Source: Micromonospora sp. NBC_01699
GTDB lineage: Bacteria > Actinomycetota > Actinomycetes > Mycobacteriales > Micromonosporaceae
Assembly (NCBI RefSeq): GCF_036250065.1
Contig: NZ_CP109199.1
Span: forward strand, 7,748,001-7,812,000
DNA length: 64,000 nucleotides
Direction of reading: 5' to 3'
The translations under genes were made by a program, and so were the position numbers. Positions 34,532 to 42,395 of the stretch are shown one piece after another (the first letter of the stretch is position 1; each line of letters begins with the position of its first letter). The notes below the pieces were generated by a model. The model worked only from the letters and a program-made list of their open reading frames with translations. It had not been told where the DNA came from and did no database searches.

Positions 34532-34875
34532 GACCCGCTCTTTTCCCTCTGGAGTTCGCCGCGCAGCAGCGACACCTCTTCGGCGAGCACCCGGGTCTCC
34601 TCCTCCAGCCGGCTGAGTTCCCAGCTCAGATGGATGGTGACCAGCAGGAGGAAGACGACCCCGCCGAACAGCACGAGGCTCACCCCGTTGACCACCCCGA
34701 ACACATCGGCCAGGCGGTCGGGCAGGCGGGGGAAGAACGCGAGCGGCAACGCGATCACGGCCACGGTGATCAGCAAAGCCGCGTACTTCTCTCGTAGTTG
34801 ACGCCGTCGGAGCAACTCGACAACGAAGGCGATGAGACAGATACCGACAACGGCGGTAAGGACGGTAAGGCGCAT
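34528..34875 (-). CDS. DUF2304 membrane protein
   Basis: 115 residues with three predicted helices (VLTAVVGICLIAFVVEL, AALLITVAVIALPLAFF, GVSLVLFGGVVFLLLVTI) and a C-terminal coiled coil (ELSRLEEETRVLAEEVSLLRGEL). DUF2304 proteins accompany GT2 enzymes, as here, and may be membrane partners of the transferase. The two are translationally coupled. Confidence 0.85.
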   Translation of the reverse strand: MRLTVLTAVVGICLIAFVVELLRRRQLREKYAALLITVAVIALPLAFFPRLPDRLADVFGVVNGVSLVLFGGVVFLLLVTIHLSWELSRLEEETRVLAEEVSLLRGELQREKSGS

Positions 34876-35043
34876 CAGTGGGCGGGTTCCTCTCGAACCT
34901 GCGAGCCAGTAGCGACACCGAGCGGTGGACGCTGATCGGACGTCGACCGGTCTCGGTCAGCGATCACCGTCGCAGGCATCACGAGCCGTGAGACTAGTCC
35001 ACGTTTGACGCTGCTTCGGGCCCGCCCGCTTCGATCTGAAGCC

Positions 35044-35406
35044 TCAGAGGGCCAGCACCGGCACCCCTCGGCCTTCGTACTGGCCGGGGCGGCAGGTGAC
35101 GATCAGGCCGGTCGCTCCCTTGGCCTCGAAAACCGCATGCCGTACGGCGAGGTCACCGGCCCCGCCGGAGATGGCGACCGCCACGTGCTCGGTCAGCGGC
35201 AGGCAGATGACGTCGGGCAGGTTGAGCAGGGCGTACCAGGAATCCCAGCCGATCGGCAGCGCCGCGTTGGCGTCGTGGATGACGGTGGTCGGGAAGCCCA
35301 GCAGGATCCGGCCGTGTTCGGCGCGGCGGTAGAGGCGTACCAGTGGGTCCTGGTTGTTCAGTAGTCCGATGAGCGCCGAGGTGTCGAAGACGTGGAGTTG
35401 CTTCAC
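35044..35406 (-). CDS. PIN-domain protein, divergent active site
   Basis: 120 residues with a PIN fold start (VFDTSALIGLLNN, D8) and overall PIN length, suggesting an RNase toxin. Beyond D8, the usual acid in the second helix is replaced by the context TTVIHDANA (D45), and the C-terminal TxD motif reads VTCRPGQYEG, so the fourth acidic residue is not in its usual place. GTG 35406 overlaps the stop of the HTH gene (GTGA). Toxin activity is therefore plausible but unproven. Confidence 0.72.
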   Translation of the reverse strand: MKQLHVFDTSALIGLLNNQDPLVRLYRRAEHGRILLGFPTTVIHDANAALPIGWDSWYALLNLPDVICLPLTEHVAVAISGGAGDLAVRHAVFEAKGATGLIVTCRPGQYEGRGVPVLAL

Positions 35407-35984
35407 GCGGCTGCCTGGTCGGAGTCGCCGTAGATGCGCAGGGCCTCCTCCTGGGCCCGCGCGAGCGCCTCGTCCAGTCGCCGTTCGGCTTCGGGATCGT
35501 CCAGGAGTTCGGTCTGCCCGAGGAGTTCGCGTACCCGCTGGAGGCGGGCTTCCAGCGGGATCTGCTGGAAGTCCCGGCGGCCGGGCCACTGCCGGTCGTA
35601 GTCGGCGACGATCAGCGAGGCGAGGTACCGCTCGGGTGTGCTGTGGCTGGCGAGGGCGAGCTGGTTCAGCAGGTCGCCGGTTTCGGTGTCGAGTCGTACG
35701 TTCCCGACGGTCCGCCCGGCCGGTCGGTCGCGCAGGTCGTCGGGGGTGAGATAGCCGAGGGCGACCAGGGCGTCGGCCGGCTCGATGTCGAGCGCTACCA
35801 GCACCGACCGCACCAGGCTCGCCGGCTCGGAGCCGTGCAGGTCGCCCGCTTCCCATGCCTGGATCAGGTCCTCGGGGAGTCCGGACCGCTCGGCGAGTTG
35901 CCGCCGGGTCCAGCCCAGGCGCTGCCGGGCGCCGTGTACGAGGTTCGCGAAGCCCTCTCCCCGTACCGCCTGCTCGTCCGCCAT
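35403..35984 (-). CDS. XRE-family HTH protein, partner of the PIN protein
   Basis: 193 residues. An N-terminal lambda-repressor-like HTH (FANLVHGARQRLGWTRRQLAERSGLPEDLIQAWEAG) is followed by a longer C-terminal region ending in an acidic helix (DDPEAERRLDEALARAQEEALRIYGD). Upstream position and four-base coupling to the PIN gene fit an antitoxin/autorepressor, although it is larger than typical antitoxins. Confidence 0.78.
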   Translation of the reverse strand: MADEQAVRGEGFANLVHGARQRLGWTRRQLAERSGLPEDLIQAWEAGDLHGSEPASLVRSVLVALDIEPADALVALGYLTPDDLRDRPAGRTVGNVRLDTETGDLLNQLALASHSTPERYLASLIVADYDRQWPGRRDFQQIPLEARLQRVRELLGQTELLDDPEAERRLDEALARAQEEALRIYGDSDQAAA

Positions 35985-36152
35985 TCTCGGATCCTAGCCA
36001 GGATGGTGTCGACCTCGCCGTACCCTTCGGCGCGTCGCCATGGCCCATTGGGGCGGGGATTCGGACCGTCGGGACGGGCTCCATCGAACCGTGACATATA
36101 AGAGACGGTTGGACGTAGCGTCCGGCCGCAGGCGCTGACCAGACTGCAAGTT

Positions 36153-36743
36153 ATGACCCATCCATACCCGCAGCAGGATCCGTGGGCGGATCAGGCGGCG
36201 GCACCGCCGCCCCCGCAACTGCCGCCGACGCTACCGATGCAACTGCCCGCGGAGCACTACCCGCCGGCCCCCACCTCGCCACCGCCGCACCACTCGCCAC
36301 CGCACCATTCGCCGCCGCCGCATCACCCGGCAGCGGTGGAGCAGTATTCGCCGCCAATACAGCAGTATCCGCCGACACCGCCGCCGTACACGCCGGCGCC
36401 GCACCACCTGCCCGCACAGCAGTACGCCCCGGCGCTACCTCACCCGCAGCCGGTGCACGTGCCGGTGGTGCCGACGAAGTCCACCGGGGCGGCGGTCCTG
36501 CTGGAGCTGCTTCCCGGGCTGATCGGGATCTTCGGGATCGGGAACATCTACGCCGGGCGGATCGGTGTCGGGATCGCCCTGATGGTGTCGTTCTGGGTGC
36601 TGTTCTGGATCAACTTCGCGCTGATCTTCGTTGGCCTCGGCATCGTGACCATGCCGCTGACCTGGGTGTTGTACCTGATCGTCGGTCCGCTGGCGGCGGG
36701 AGCCGGGGTGGCCCGACACAACTCCGGAGCGGTGGTGCGCTGA
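36153..36743 (+). CDS. Pro/His-rich TM2-like membrane protein
   Basis: 196 residues. The first 105 are a disordered cytoplasmic-type tail rich in Pro, His, Gln and Tyr (repeats such as PPHHSPPHHSPPPHHP). Two or three hydrophobic helices follow (VLLELLPGLIGIFGIGNIYAG, IGVGIALMVSFWVLFWINFALIFVGLG, PLTWVLYLIVGPLAAGAG). The GxGxxYAG turn resembles the TM2-domain family. Function unknown; the His-rich tail could bind metal (inference). Confidence 0.72.
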   Translation: MTHPYPQQDPWADQAAAPPPPQLPPTLPMQLPAEHYPPAPTSPPPHHSPPHHSPPPHHPAAVEQYSPPIQQYPPTPPPYTPAPHHLPAQQYAPALPHPQPVHVPVVPTKSTGAAVLLELLPGLIGIFGIGNIYAGRIGVGIALMVSFWVLFWINFALIFVGLGIVTMPLTWVLYLIVGPLAAGAGVARHNSGAVVR

Positions 36744-36832
36744 GCCGTACCCGGCCCGCCCCGGCACGGACCGCGGGGCCGACCAGCGTCGCCGCCGATC
36801 GGCCCCGTCCCGTCCCGCGTACGCGGATCAGG

Positions 36833-37399
36833 TCAGCTGCCGTTCCAGACGTACACCTTGGGGTTCGCCTGGTCGAACTTTGCCGCCGCGGCGCTGCCGG
36901 CGAAGAGCTGGTTGACCCTGGCCGCCTCGGCGGCGCTCGGGTTGGCGTTGGCGCAGGAAACCGGTGCGCTGCTGCCGGACATCAGGTCGGTGCAGCGACC
37001 GGTGCGGTTGTCGGGCAGGCCCAGGATGTGGCCGATCTCGTGGGTCGCGATCCTGGTCCGGTTGTAGCCGTCGTTCACGGCCTCCCAGCCCATGTAGACC
37101 CGGCCGGAGCCGAGCCCGGTCACGTACGCCCGGGGCCAGCCGTTGTCGACGTAGATGACCACACTGGCCGGGGTGCCGGCGACCAGGCGTACGTTGCTCA
37201 CCCGGCTGTTCCAGATCTGGGCGGCCTGGGTGAAGTTGGTGGTGAACTCACCGGCCCGGCTGGCGTCGTAGTAGACGGTGCGTACGGCGATGTTGGCGTC
37301 CGCCACCGCGGCCGTTCCGGTGGCGGCCTGTACGCCGATCATGGAGCAGGCCGCCACCAGGGCGGCCACGGCGGTACGGAGGAGTTGTCGTCTGACCAT
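36833..37399 (-). CDS. Secreted snapalysin-type zinc metalloprotease
   Basis: 188-residue M7-family protease. A signal peptide of about 32 residues ends near TGTAAVADA. The zinc motif ATHEIGHILGLPD (HExxHxxGxxD) and the following CTDLMSG methionine turn define the snapalysin group, and two cysteines (RCTDLM and VSCAN) may pair. ATG 37399 follows AGGAG at six bases; an upstream extension of eight residues is possible. Neutral extracellular protease is expected. It is monocistronic. Confidence 0.92.
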   Translation of the reverse strand: MVRRQLLRTAVAALVAACSMIGVQAATGTAAVADANIAVRTVYYDASRAGEFTTNFTQAAQIWNSRVSNVRLVAGTPASVVIYVDNGWPRAYVTGLGSGRVYMGWEAVNDGYNRTRIATHEIGHILGLPDNRTGRCTDLMSGSSAPVSCANANPSAAEAARVNQLFAGSAAAAKFDQANPKVYVWNGS

Positions 37400-37636
37400 C
37401 GCGGGCTCCTTGTTCGGTGACACGGAGTGGATCTCTCCGATTTAATCGACGAACATTAATCTAGTGCGGGGGTCGTCGACGGCCCGCATAGCACTTGCCT
37501 CATATCGAGCGCGCCCCGTGCGCCCATCGACCGCCGCCCATAGCGACAACGGGTAACCGCACGTTCGGCGCAGAGATTCAACCGCTGGTCGGATGGACGC
37601 TGCGTCGGGAGTCAGCGGCCGGTATGGTCCGGGCCT

Positions 37637-38152
37637 ATGGGACAGGAGACCACCGGCCCGGGCGGCATCCACCAGGACGTGGCGAGGTATTCCCTACGCA
37701 GCACCCTGCGGGTCTCCGCTCCGCCCGAGCACGCCTTCGCGGTCTTCACCAACGGCCTCGCCGACTGGTGGGTGATGGAGTACACCTGGTCCGGGCCGAC
37801 CGCACTGGCCGCCATCGGTTTCGAGCCGCACGTCGGCGGGATGGCGTACGAGATCGGGCCGCACGGCTTCCGTACCGACTGGGGTCGGGTGGTCCACTGG
37901 CAGCCCCCGTACCGGCTCGTCTTCACCTGGCAGATCGGGCCCGACCGGGTGCCGGTGCCGGACCCGGCCAACGCCAGCGAGGTGGACGTCCGGTTCGTTC
38001 CGGAGGACGGCGACCGGACCCGGGTCGAGGTCGAGCACCGCGGTTTCGACCGGCACGGCGAGGCCGCCGAGGGCTACCGGCAGGCACTCACCGCCGGCTG
38101 GCACGAACTACTCTCCCGGTACGCCACCTCGGTCAGCATGATCACCAACTGA
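37637..38152 (+). CDS. SRPBCC / AHSA1-type protein
   Basis: 171-residue START/Bet v1-like protein of the Aha1-C group. The pattern STLRVSAPPEHAFAVFTNGLADWW, GGMAYEIGPHGFRTDWGRVVHWQPPYRLVFTW and TRVEVEHRGFDRHG...GWHELLSRY is the standard helix-grip fold. It probably binds a hydrophobic ligand; function unknown. Its last 45 bases overlap the 3' end of the convergent DUF2786 gene. Confidence 0.85.
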   Translation: MGQETTGPGGIHQDVARYSLRSTLRVSAPPEHAFAVFTNGLADWWVMEYTWSGPTALAAIGFEPHVGGMAYEIGPHGFRTDWGRVVHWQPPYRLVFTWQIGPDRVPVPDPANASEVDVRFVPEDGDRTRVEVEHRGFDRHGEAAEGYRQALTAGWHELLSRYATSVSMITN

Positions 38153-38863
38153 CCCGGACCAGCCGTGCAGAGCGGCGTTCGTACCGGTACGCACGCTCGT
38201 ACCGCCCAGATCGGCGCGGCGGCCGGCCTCGGCGCCCTGGCCCGCGCCACCGCCGGCCAGCCGGCGGGCCGAAGCGGTACGCAGCCTCGGGTACACCTCG
38301 GCCAGCCGGCGCTGCACCCGGGTACTCCGATCGGCCAGCACCAGCGCCATCGACGTATGTCCGACCGGCACACCCGCCGGGTCGGCCGCCGCGGCGGACT
38401 CGGCCGCCCGCAACCGTTGCGACACCGAGTAGGCGAACCCGGCCAGCCAGGAGCGCCGGAACGCGGCCGGCTGGTCGCCGAGCGGCACCGGGGTCGCGGC
38501 GAGCCCGTGCGCGGCCTGCACCAGGAGAGAGGTGAAGAGCAACTCCACCCGCTCCAGGTCACTGGCGAACCCGAACAGGTGCATCGCGAAACCGCTGCCG
38601 GACCGCCGCCGTACGCTCCGGCAGCGCAGCGCGTCGGCCACCGCGGCGAGCAGGCCCGCCTTGTCCAACGCGTACGGCGCCAGCAGGTCGACCACCCGGT
38701 CGCCGACGGGGTCGGTGGTCGGGTCCCGGGCGGCGAGCAGGGCCCGGTCCACCCCGTACCGGGCGATCAGGTCGGTGGCCTTGGCCATGAACGCCGCCGC
38801 CTCGGCCTCGGTGCAGGCCGGGTCCTCGGCCATCGCCAGCAGCTTGCGCACCTTGTCGAGCAT
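38108..38863 (-). CDS. DUF2786 domain protein
   Basis: 251 residues. The N-terminal DUF2786 signature MLDKVRKLLAMAEDPACTEAEAAAFMAKATDLIARYGVD is clear; the rest is helical with a Gly/Ala/Arg-rich tail. Family function is unknown. The C-terminal 15 residues are encoded antisense to the SRPBCC gene; a nonsense or frameshift change may have extended it, since the tail looks unstructured. Confidence 0.8.
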   Translation of the reverse strand: MLDKVRKLLAMAEDPACTEAEAAAFMAKATDLIARYGVDRALLAARDPTTDPVGDRVVDLLAPYALDKAGLLAAVADALRCRSVRRRSGSGFAMHLFGFASDLERVELLFTSLLVQAAHGLAATPVPLGDQPAAFRRSWLAGFAYSVSQRLRAAESAAAADPAGVPVGHTSMALVLADRSTRVQRRLAEVYPRLRTASARRLAGGGAGQGAEAGRRADLGGTSVRTGTNAALHGWSGSVGDHADRGGVPGE

Positions 38864-38927
38864 TGCTCCAGGTTCCCACCCGTGATCGGGACCGGGGCGG
38901 CGCGGGGCCGGATCGGGGCCGGTGGTG

Positions 38928-39314
38928 TTACGGCTTGCGGTGGCGGATGGTGGCGACGGCCGAGCCGGCGAGGGTGAGCAGGCAGTCGGGGAGTTGGCCG
39001 TCGGTCAGCGCGGCACCGAAGAGCGCCTCGGCCGTGTCGATGTCGGAGTTCGCGTACGCGCTGACGAAGCGGGCCACCCAGCGGGCGTCGTAGCCGGCCT
39101 CGTCGATGCCCGGGAACTCCAGCGTCCAACTGCCGCGTGGCACCTGGTCACCGACCATCGTGGCGGCGAGCCGCCAGGCCACCTCGTAGGCCCCAGCGAC
39201 ACCGGACCGGTCCACCACCGCGTCGAAGGTGCCGACCACCGCGTCACTGTCACCAGTCAGCGCGGACCGCAGTACCGCGTTGGCGTCGTCCAGCGTGTCC
39301 TGGGGTTCGTCCAT
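38928..39314 (-). CDS. Hypothetical protein (128 aa)
   Basis: Acidic helical protein starting MDEPQDTLDDANAVLRSAL, with PRGSWTLEFPGIDEAGYDARW in the middle and TDGQLPDCLLTLAGSAVATIRHR at the end. No domain recognised; no signal peptide or membrane segment. ATG 39314 is preferred over the longer frame, which starts ten codons earlier. Downstream of its stop lies the DUF2786 gene on the same strand, 64 bp away. Confidence 0.65.
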   Translation of the reverse strand: MDEPQDTLDDANAVLRSALTGDSDAVVGTFDAVVDRSGVAGAYEVAWRLAATMVGDQVPRGSWTLEFPGIDEAGYDARWVARFVSAYANSDIDTAEALFGAALTDGQLPDCLLTLAGSAVATIRHRKP

Positions 39315-39484
39315 CACGTGCGGAAGGGTATGCCGCCAGGTCAAGCAGGCGCTCGGGAATGTCGAAAGCGATCGGCCGGCGTATATTACCGCCGGGTAGA
39401 AGATCGATCCGCGACCGCAGTCACGTCGCCCACCAAGGGCACGCTAGTGTGCGCAGCGGACCTTCGGGGAGGAAGGACGACCTC

Positions 39485-40837
39485 ATGCTCGTACCACGCG
39501 GTTCGCGCGGTGCTGCTCTTGCCGCCTGCGCGACGCTTCTGCTCGCCACCGCTGGATGCGGCGGGGACGATACAGAGGAGTCGAGCGCCCTTCCGACCCG
39601 GCTCTACGGTACGGACGGCAACATGCAGAACTCCTTCGTCAAGGAGTTCGACGGGCAGACCAAGCTGCTGGACGGCATGAAGGGCACCATCCCGCTCACC
39701 CCGCTCTCCAAGGACTTCAAGGACCGGGTCACCGCCATCGACCCGACGCTCACCGACTTTCTCTACTCGGCCGAGGTCTACGACGCCATCGCGGTGAGCG
39801 CGCTCGCGGCGCAACTGGCCGGCTCGACCGCTCCGGCCGAGATCGCCAAGCAGATCAACGCCGTCACCGTGGGCGGCCAGCGCTGCGACTCGATCGCGGA
39901 CTGCCTGACCATCGCCCGCTCCGGTACGGACATCGAGTATCGCGGCGCCTCGCTCAGCCGGGGCGGCTTCACCGACGCGGGCGAGCCGTCGACCGCCAGC
40001 TACGCCACCATGCACTTCGGCGAGCAGGCGAAGATCGACGACGGGAAGACCGAGTTCGTCGGGGCCGGTGACGAGTCGGCGGCCAGCACCCAGGCCCCGC
40101 CCGCGCCGAAGAAGCAGGTCGGCGGGAAGAACGACAAGCGGGACGGTTCGCCGCTGAAGATCGGCGGGCTGCTGCCGAAGACCGGTGACCTCGCGCTGGC
40201 GTACCCGCCGCTCGGGGCGGGCGCGAAGCTGGCCATGAAGGAGATCAACGACGCGGGCGGCGTACTCGGCGAACCGGCGGTCTGGGTCGACGGAGACGAC
40301 GGGACCAACCCGGACGTCGCGAAGGCGACCGTCGCGCAACACGTCGCGGCCGGCGTACACGTGATCATCGGTGCCGCCGCGTCCGGGATCTCCCGCGCGG
40401 TGCTGCCCGACGTGGTCGCGGCCGGGCTGATCCTCTTCTCCCCGTCGAACACCGACGCCGGCCTGACCACCATCGACGACCAGGGTCGCTACTTCCGCAC
40501 CGCGCCCTCGGACATCCTCCAGGGCCGGGCGCTGGCCGACGTGATCATGCGCGACGGTCCGCACCGGATCGCCCTGGTCGCCCGGAAGGACTCGTACGGC
40601 GAGGGCCTACAGGGCAACGTCCGGGCCGAGCTGGAGCGGGCCGGCTTCGCCGCCGATCGGGTCAAGCTGCTCACCTACGACCCGCCGGCCAGGCCGGACT
40701 CCCCGCCGGTCGACTTCACCAGTGGCGCCCAGGAGATCAAGCAGTTCGGTGCGGACGCGGTCCTGGTCATCGGGTTCGCCGAGTCGGCCCAGGTGATCAA
40801 GGCGCTGTCCGCCGCCGGGGTGCAGATCCGGCACTGA
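39485..40837 (+). CDS. Circularly permuted Leu/Ile/Val-binding-type lipoprotein
   Basis: 450-residue periplasmic-binding-fold lipoprotein (lipobox LLATAGC, C25). Residues about 36-205 (LYGTDGNMQNSF, the DFLYSAEVYDAIAVSALAAQ helix, GGQRCDSIADCLTIARSGTD) match what is normally the C-terminal part of branched-chain amino-acid-type binding proteins. After a Lys/Pro/Ala linker (about 190-222), residues 223-450 (PLKIGGLLPKTGDLA, EINDAGGVLG, IIGAAASGISRAV, YFRTAPSDILQGRALA, VIKALSAAGVQIRH) match the normal N-terminal part. The second segment stops where the first begins in ordinary members, so the order is permuted. A ribosome site GGAGGAAGG lies before ATG 39485. No transporter genes are adjacent. 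Confidence 0.85.
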   Translation: MLVPRGSRGAALAACATLLLATAGCGGDDTEESSALPTRLYGTDGNMQNSFVKEFDGQTKLLDGMKGTIPLTPLSKDFKDRVTAIDPTLTDFLYSAEVYDAIAVSALAAQLAGSTAPAEIAKQINAVTVGGQRCDSIADCLTIARSGTDIEYRGASLSRGGFTDAGEPSTASYATMHFGEQAKIDDGKTEFVGAGDESAASTQAPPAPKKQVGGKNDKRDGSPLKIGGLLPKTGDLALAYPPLGAGAKLAMKEINDAGGVLGEPAVWVDGDDGTNPDVAKATVAQHVAAGVHVIIGAAASGISRAVLPDVVAAGLILFSPSNTDAGLTTIDDQGRYFRTAPSDILQGRALADVIMRDGPHRIALVARKDSYGEGLQGNVRAELERAGFAADRVKLLTYDPPARPDSPPVDFTSGAQEIKQFGADAVLVIGFAESAQVIKALSAAGVQIRH

Positions 40838-41024
40838 CCCGCGTCGCCGGTCGGCCGCGAGCAAGCCGGTAACCGGCGACAACCCGGCCGACGACAACCG
40901 GCCGGCACGGTCTGGCACGTTTCCGGGAGCAATCGGGGCGGCCGGTCGCCGTACGGTTTCCCGGACACAAGACACCGGACACCGGACACCGGACGAGCCG
41001 AGCCGAGCCGAAGGGCACCAGACG

Positions 41025-41630
41025 ATGAGCGAATTCACCTACAACCCGCTGGCCGAGGAGATCGACCTCGGCTCCGCCGACGGCCAGGAGGGGTTCGGAT
41101 CGAGCCTCGACCCGGGGCCCGAGCTGCCCGCGTACGATCTGGCGGCGTTCCAGCCGGAGACGGTGGTCGAGCACCACGTCGACGGTTCCACCGAGACGCT
41201 CACCGACTTCGACGGCGACGGGGTCGCCGACCTGGTGCAGCGGGACCTCGACAGCAACGGCATCGCCGAGACCACCCTGATCGACGGTGATCACGACGGC
41301 GCGCTGGACACCATGCTGCGTGACTACGACGACGACGGCACGGTCGACCGGATCATCGGTGACGCCAACGAGGACGGCGTGGTGGACCGGGTCGCCGTAG
41401 ACACCAACGCCGACGGCGTGATGGACCAGGTGACCCGGGACAGCGACCTCGACGGCCAGCCGGACACCTGGGTACGGGATCTCAACCACGACGGGCGCCC
41501 CGACCACTCGGTCACCGATCTGGACGAGGACGGCCGGCCCGACTCGCGGCTGGTCGACACCGACTTCGACGGGGTCGCCGACCGGGTCGCCTACCTCGAC
41601 TCGGACAGCAACCCGTACGTCAGCCGCTGA
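41025..41630 (+). CDS. Asp-rich 13-residue-repeat protein (calcium-binding type)
   Basis: 201 residues, very acidic. After an N-terminal segment of about 58 residues, ten tandem 13-residue units follow the pattern DxDxDGxxDxxxx (DFDGDGVADLVQR, DYDDDGTVDRIIG, DANEDGVVDRVAV, DTNADGVMDQVTR, DLNHDGRPDHSVT). The spaced aspartates with glycine at position 6 resemble EF-hand/dockerin/TSP3 calcium loops. No signal peptide or membrane segment is seen, so location is unknown. A shorter relative is encoded at 46765. The interval before it (40838-41024) carries short ACACCGG and AGCCG tandem repeats. Confidence 0.8.
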   Translation: MSEFTYNPLAEEIDLGSADGQEGFGSSLDPGPELPAYDLAAFQPETVVEHHVDGSTETLTDFDGDGVADLVQRDLDSNGIAETTLIDGDHDGALDTMLRDYDDDGTVDRIIGDANEDGVVDRVAVDTNADGVMDQVTRDSDLDGQPDTWVRDLNHDGRPDHSVTDLDEDGRPDSRLVDTDFDGVADRVAYLDSDSNPYVSR

Positions 41631-41639
41631 CCGGGGCGG

Positions 41640-42395
41640 TCACCGGTTCTTCCGGTCGAGGAACGCGGTCATCCGGCGGTGCTTTTCCGGGTCCTCGAAG
41701 AGCACCGCCTGGCTGAGCAGGTCGAGTTGCGGGTGCGCGGCGGCGGGCGCGTCGACCGCCAGTTTGGTCAGGCGTACGGCCAGCGGCGAAGCCTTGGCGA
41801 TCTCGTCCAGCAACTCGTGTGCGGCCCCGAGCAGGTCGGCCGGTTGGTCCACCACCCGGTTGACCAGACCGATCCGCAGCGCCTCGGCGGCGTCGATCCG
41901 GCGACCGGTGAAGAGCAGCTCCTTGGCCCGGGTCTCGCCGATCAGGGCCGGCAGCCGGTGCGTCGCGCCCGCCCCGGCGATGATGCCGAGCCGCACCTCG
42001 GGTTGCCCGAAGGTGGCGCGGGAGGTACAGATTCGCAGGTCACAGGCGTACGACAGCTCGGCGCCGCCGCCCAGGGCCGGGCCGTCGACGGCCGCCACGG
42101 TCGGCATCGGCAGCGCCCGGAGCCGGGCGAAGACGGCCGAGTTGATCGCGGCCAGCGCGTCGAGCCGGTCCCGCTCCCGCAGTTGGGCGATGTCCGCGCC
42201 GGCCGCGAAGATGCCGTCGGTGCCGCCGGTGAGCAGCAGCAGTTTCGGCTCCCGCTCCAACCGCCCGCACACCTCGTGCAGGGCGGCGACCAGGTCGGCG
42301 TCGATCGCGTTGCGCTTCTCCGGCCGGGCCAGGGTGACCACCAGCCGGTCGTCCCGCTCCTCGATCCGCAGCCCGCCGGGCTCCACTGTGCTCAC
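41640..42395 (-). CDS. Enoyl-CoA hydratase/isomerase
   Basis: 251-residue crotonase-fold enzyme of beta-oxidation or aromatic-acid degradation. The oxyanion-hole segments FAAGADIAQL and GPALGGGAELSYACDLRI and the catalytic-site stretch FGQPEVRLGIIAGAGATHRLP are present. GTG 42395 overlaps the stop of the dehydrogenase gene (GTGA). It should hydrate the 2-enoyl-CoA whose product the neighbour oxidises. Exact substrate unknown. Confidence 0.92.
   Translation of the reverse strand: MSTVEPGGLRIEERDDRLVVTLARPEKRNAIDADLVAALHEVCGRLEREPKLLLLTGGTDGIFAAGADIAQLRERDRLDALAAINSAVFARLRALPMPTVAAVDGPALGGGAELSYACDLRICTSRATFGQPEVRLGIIAGAGATHRLPALIGETRAKELLFTGRRIDAAEALRIGLVNRVVDQPADLLGAAHELLDEIAKASPLAVRLTKLAVDAPAAAHPQLDLLSQAVLFEDPEKHRRMTAFLDRKNR

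Noticed and set aside
34531-34918. N-terminal extension of the GT2 gene
   Set aside because: The extension has no ribosome site, lies within the DUF2304 coding region and is not part of the conserved GT-A fold.
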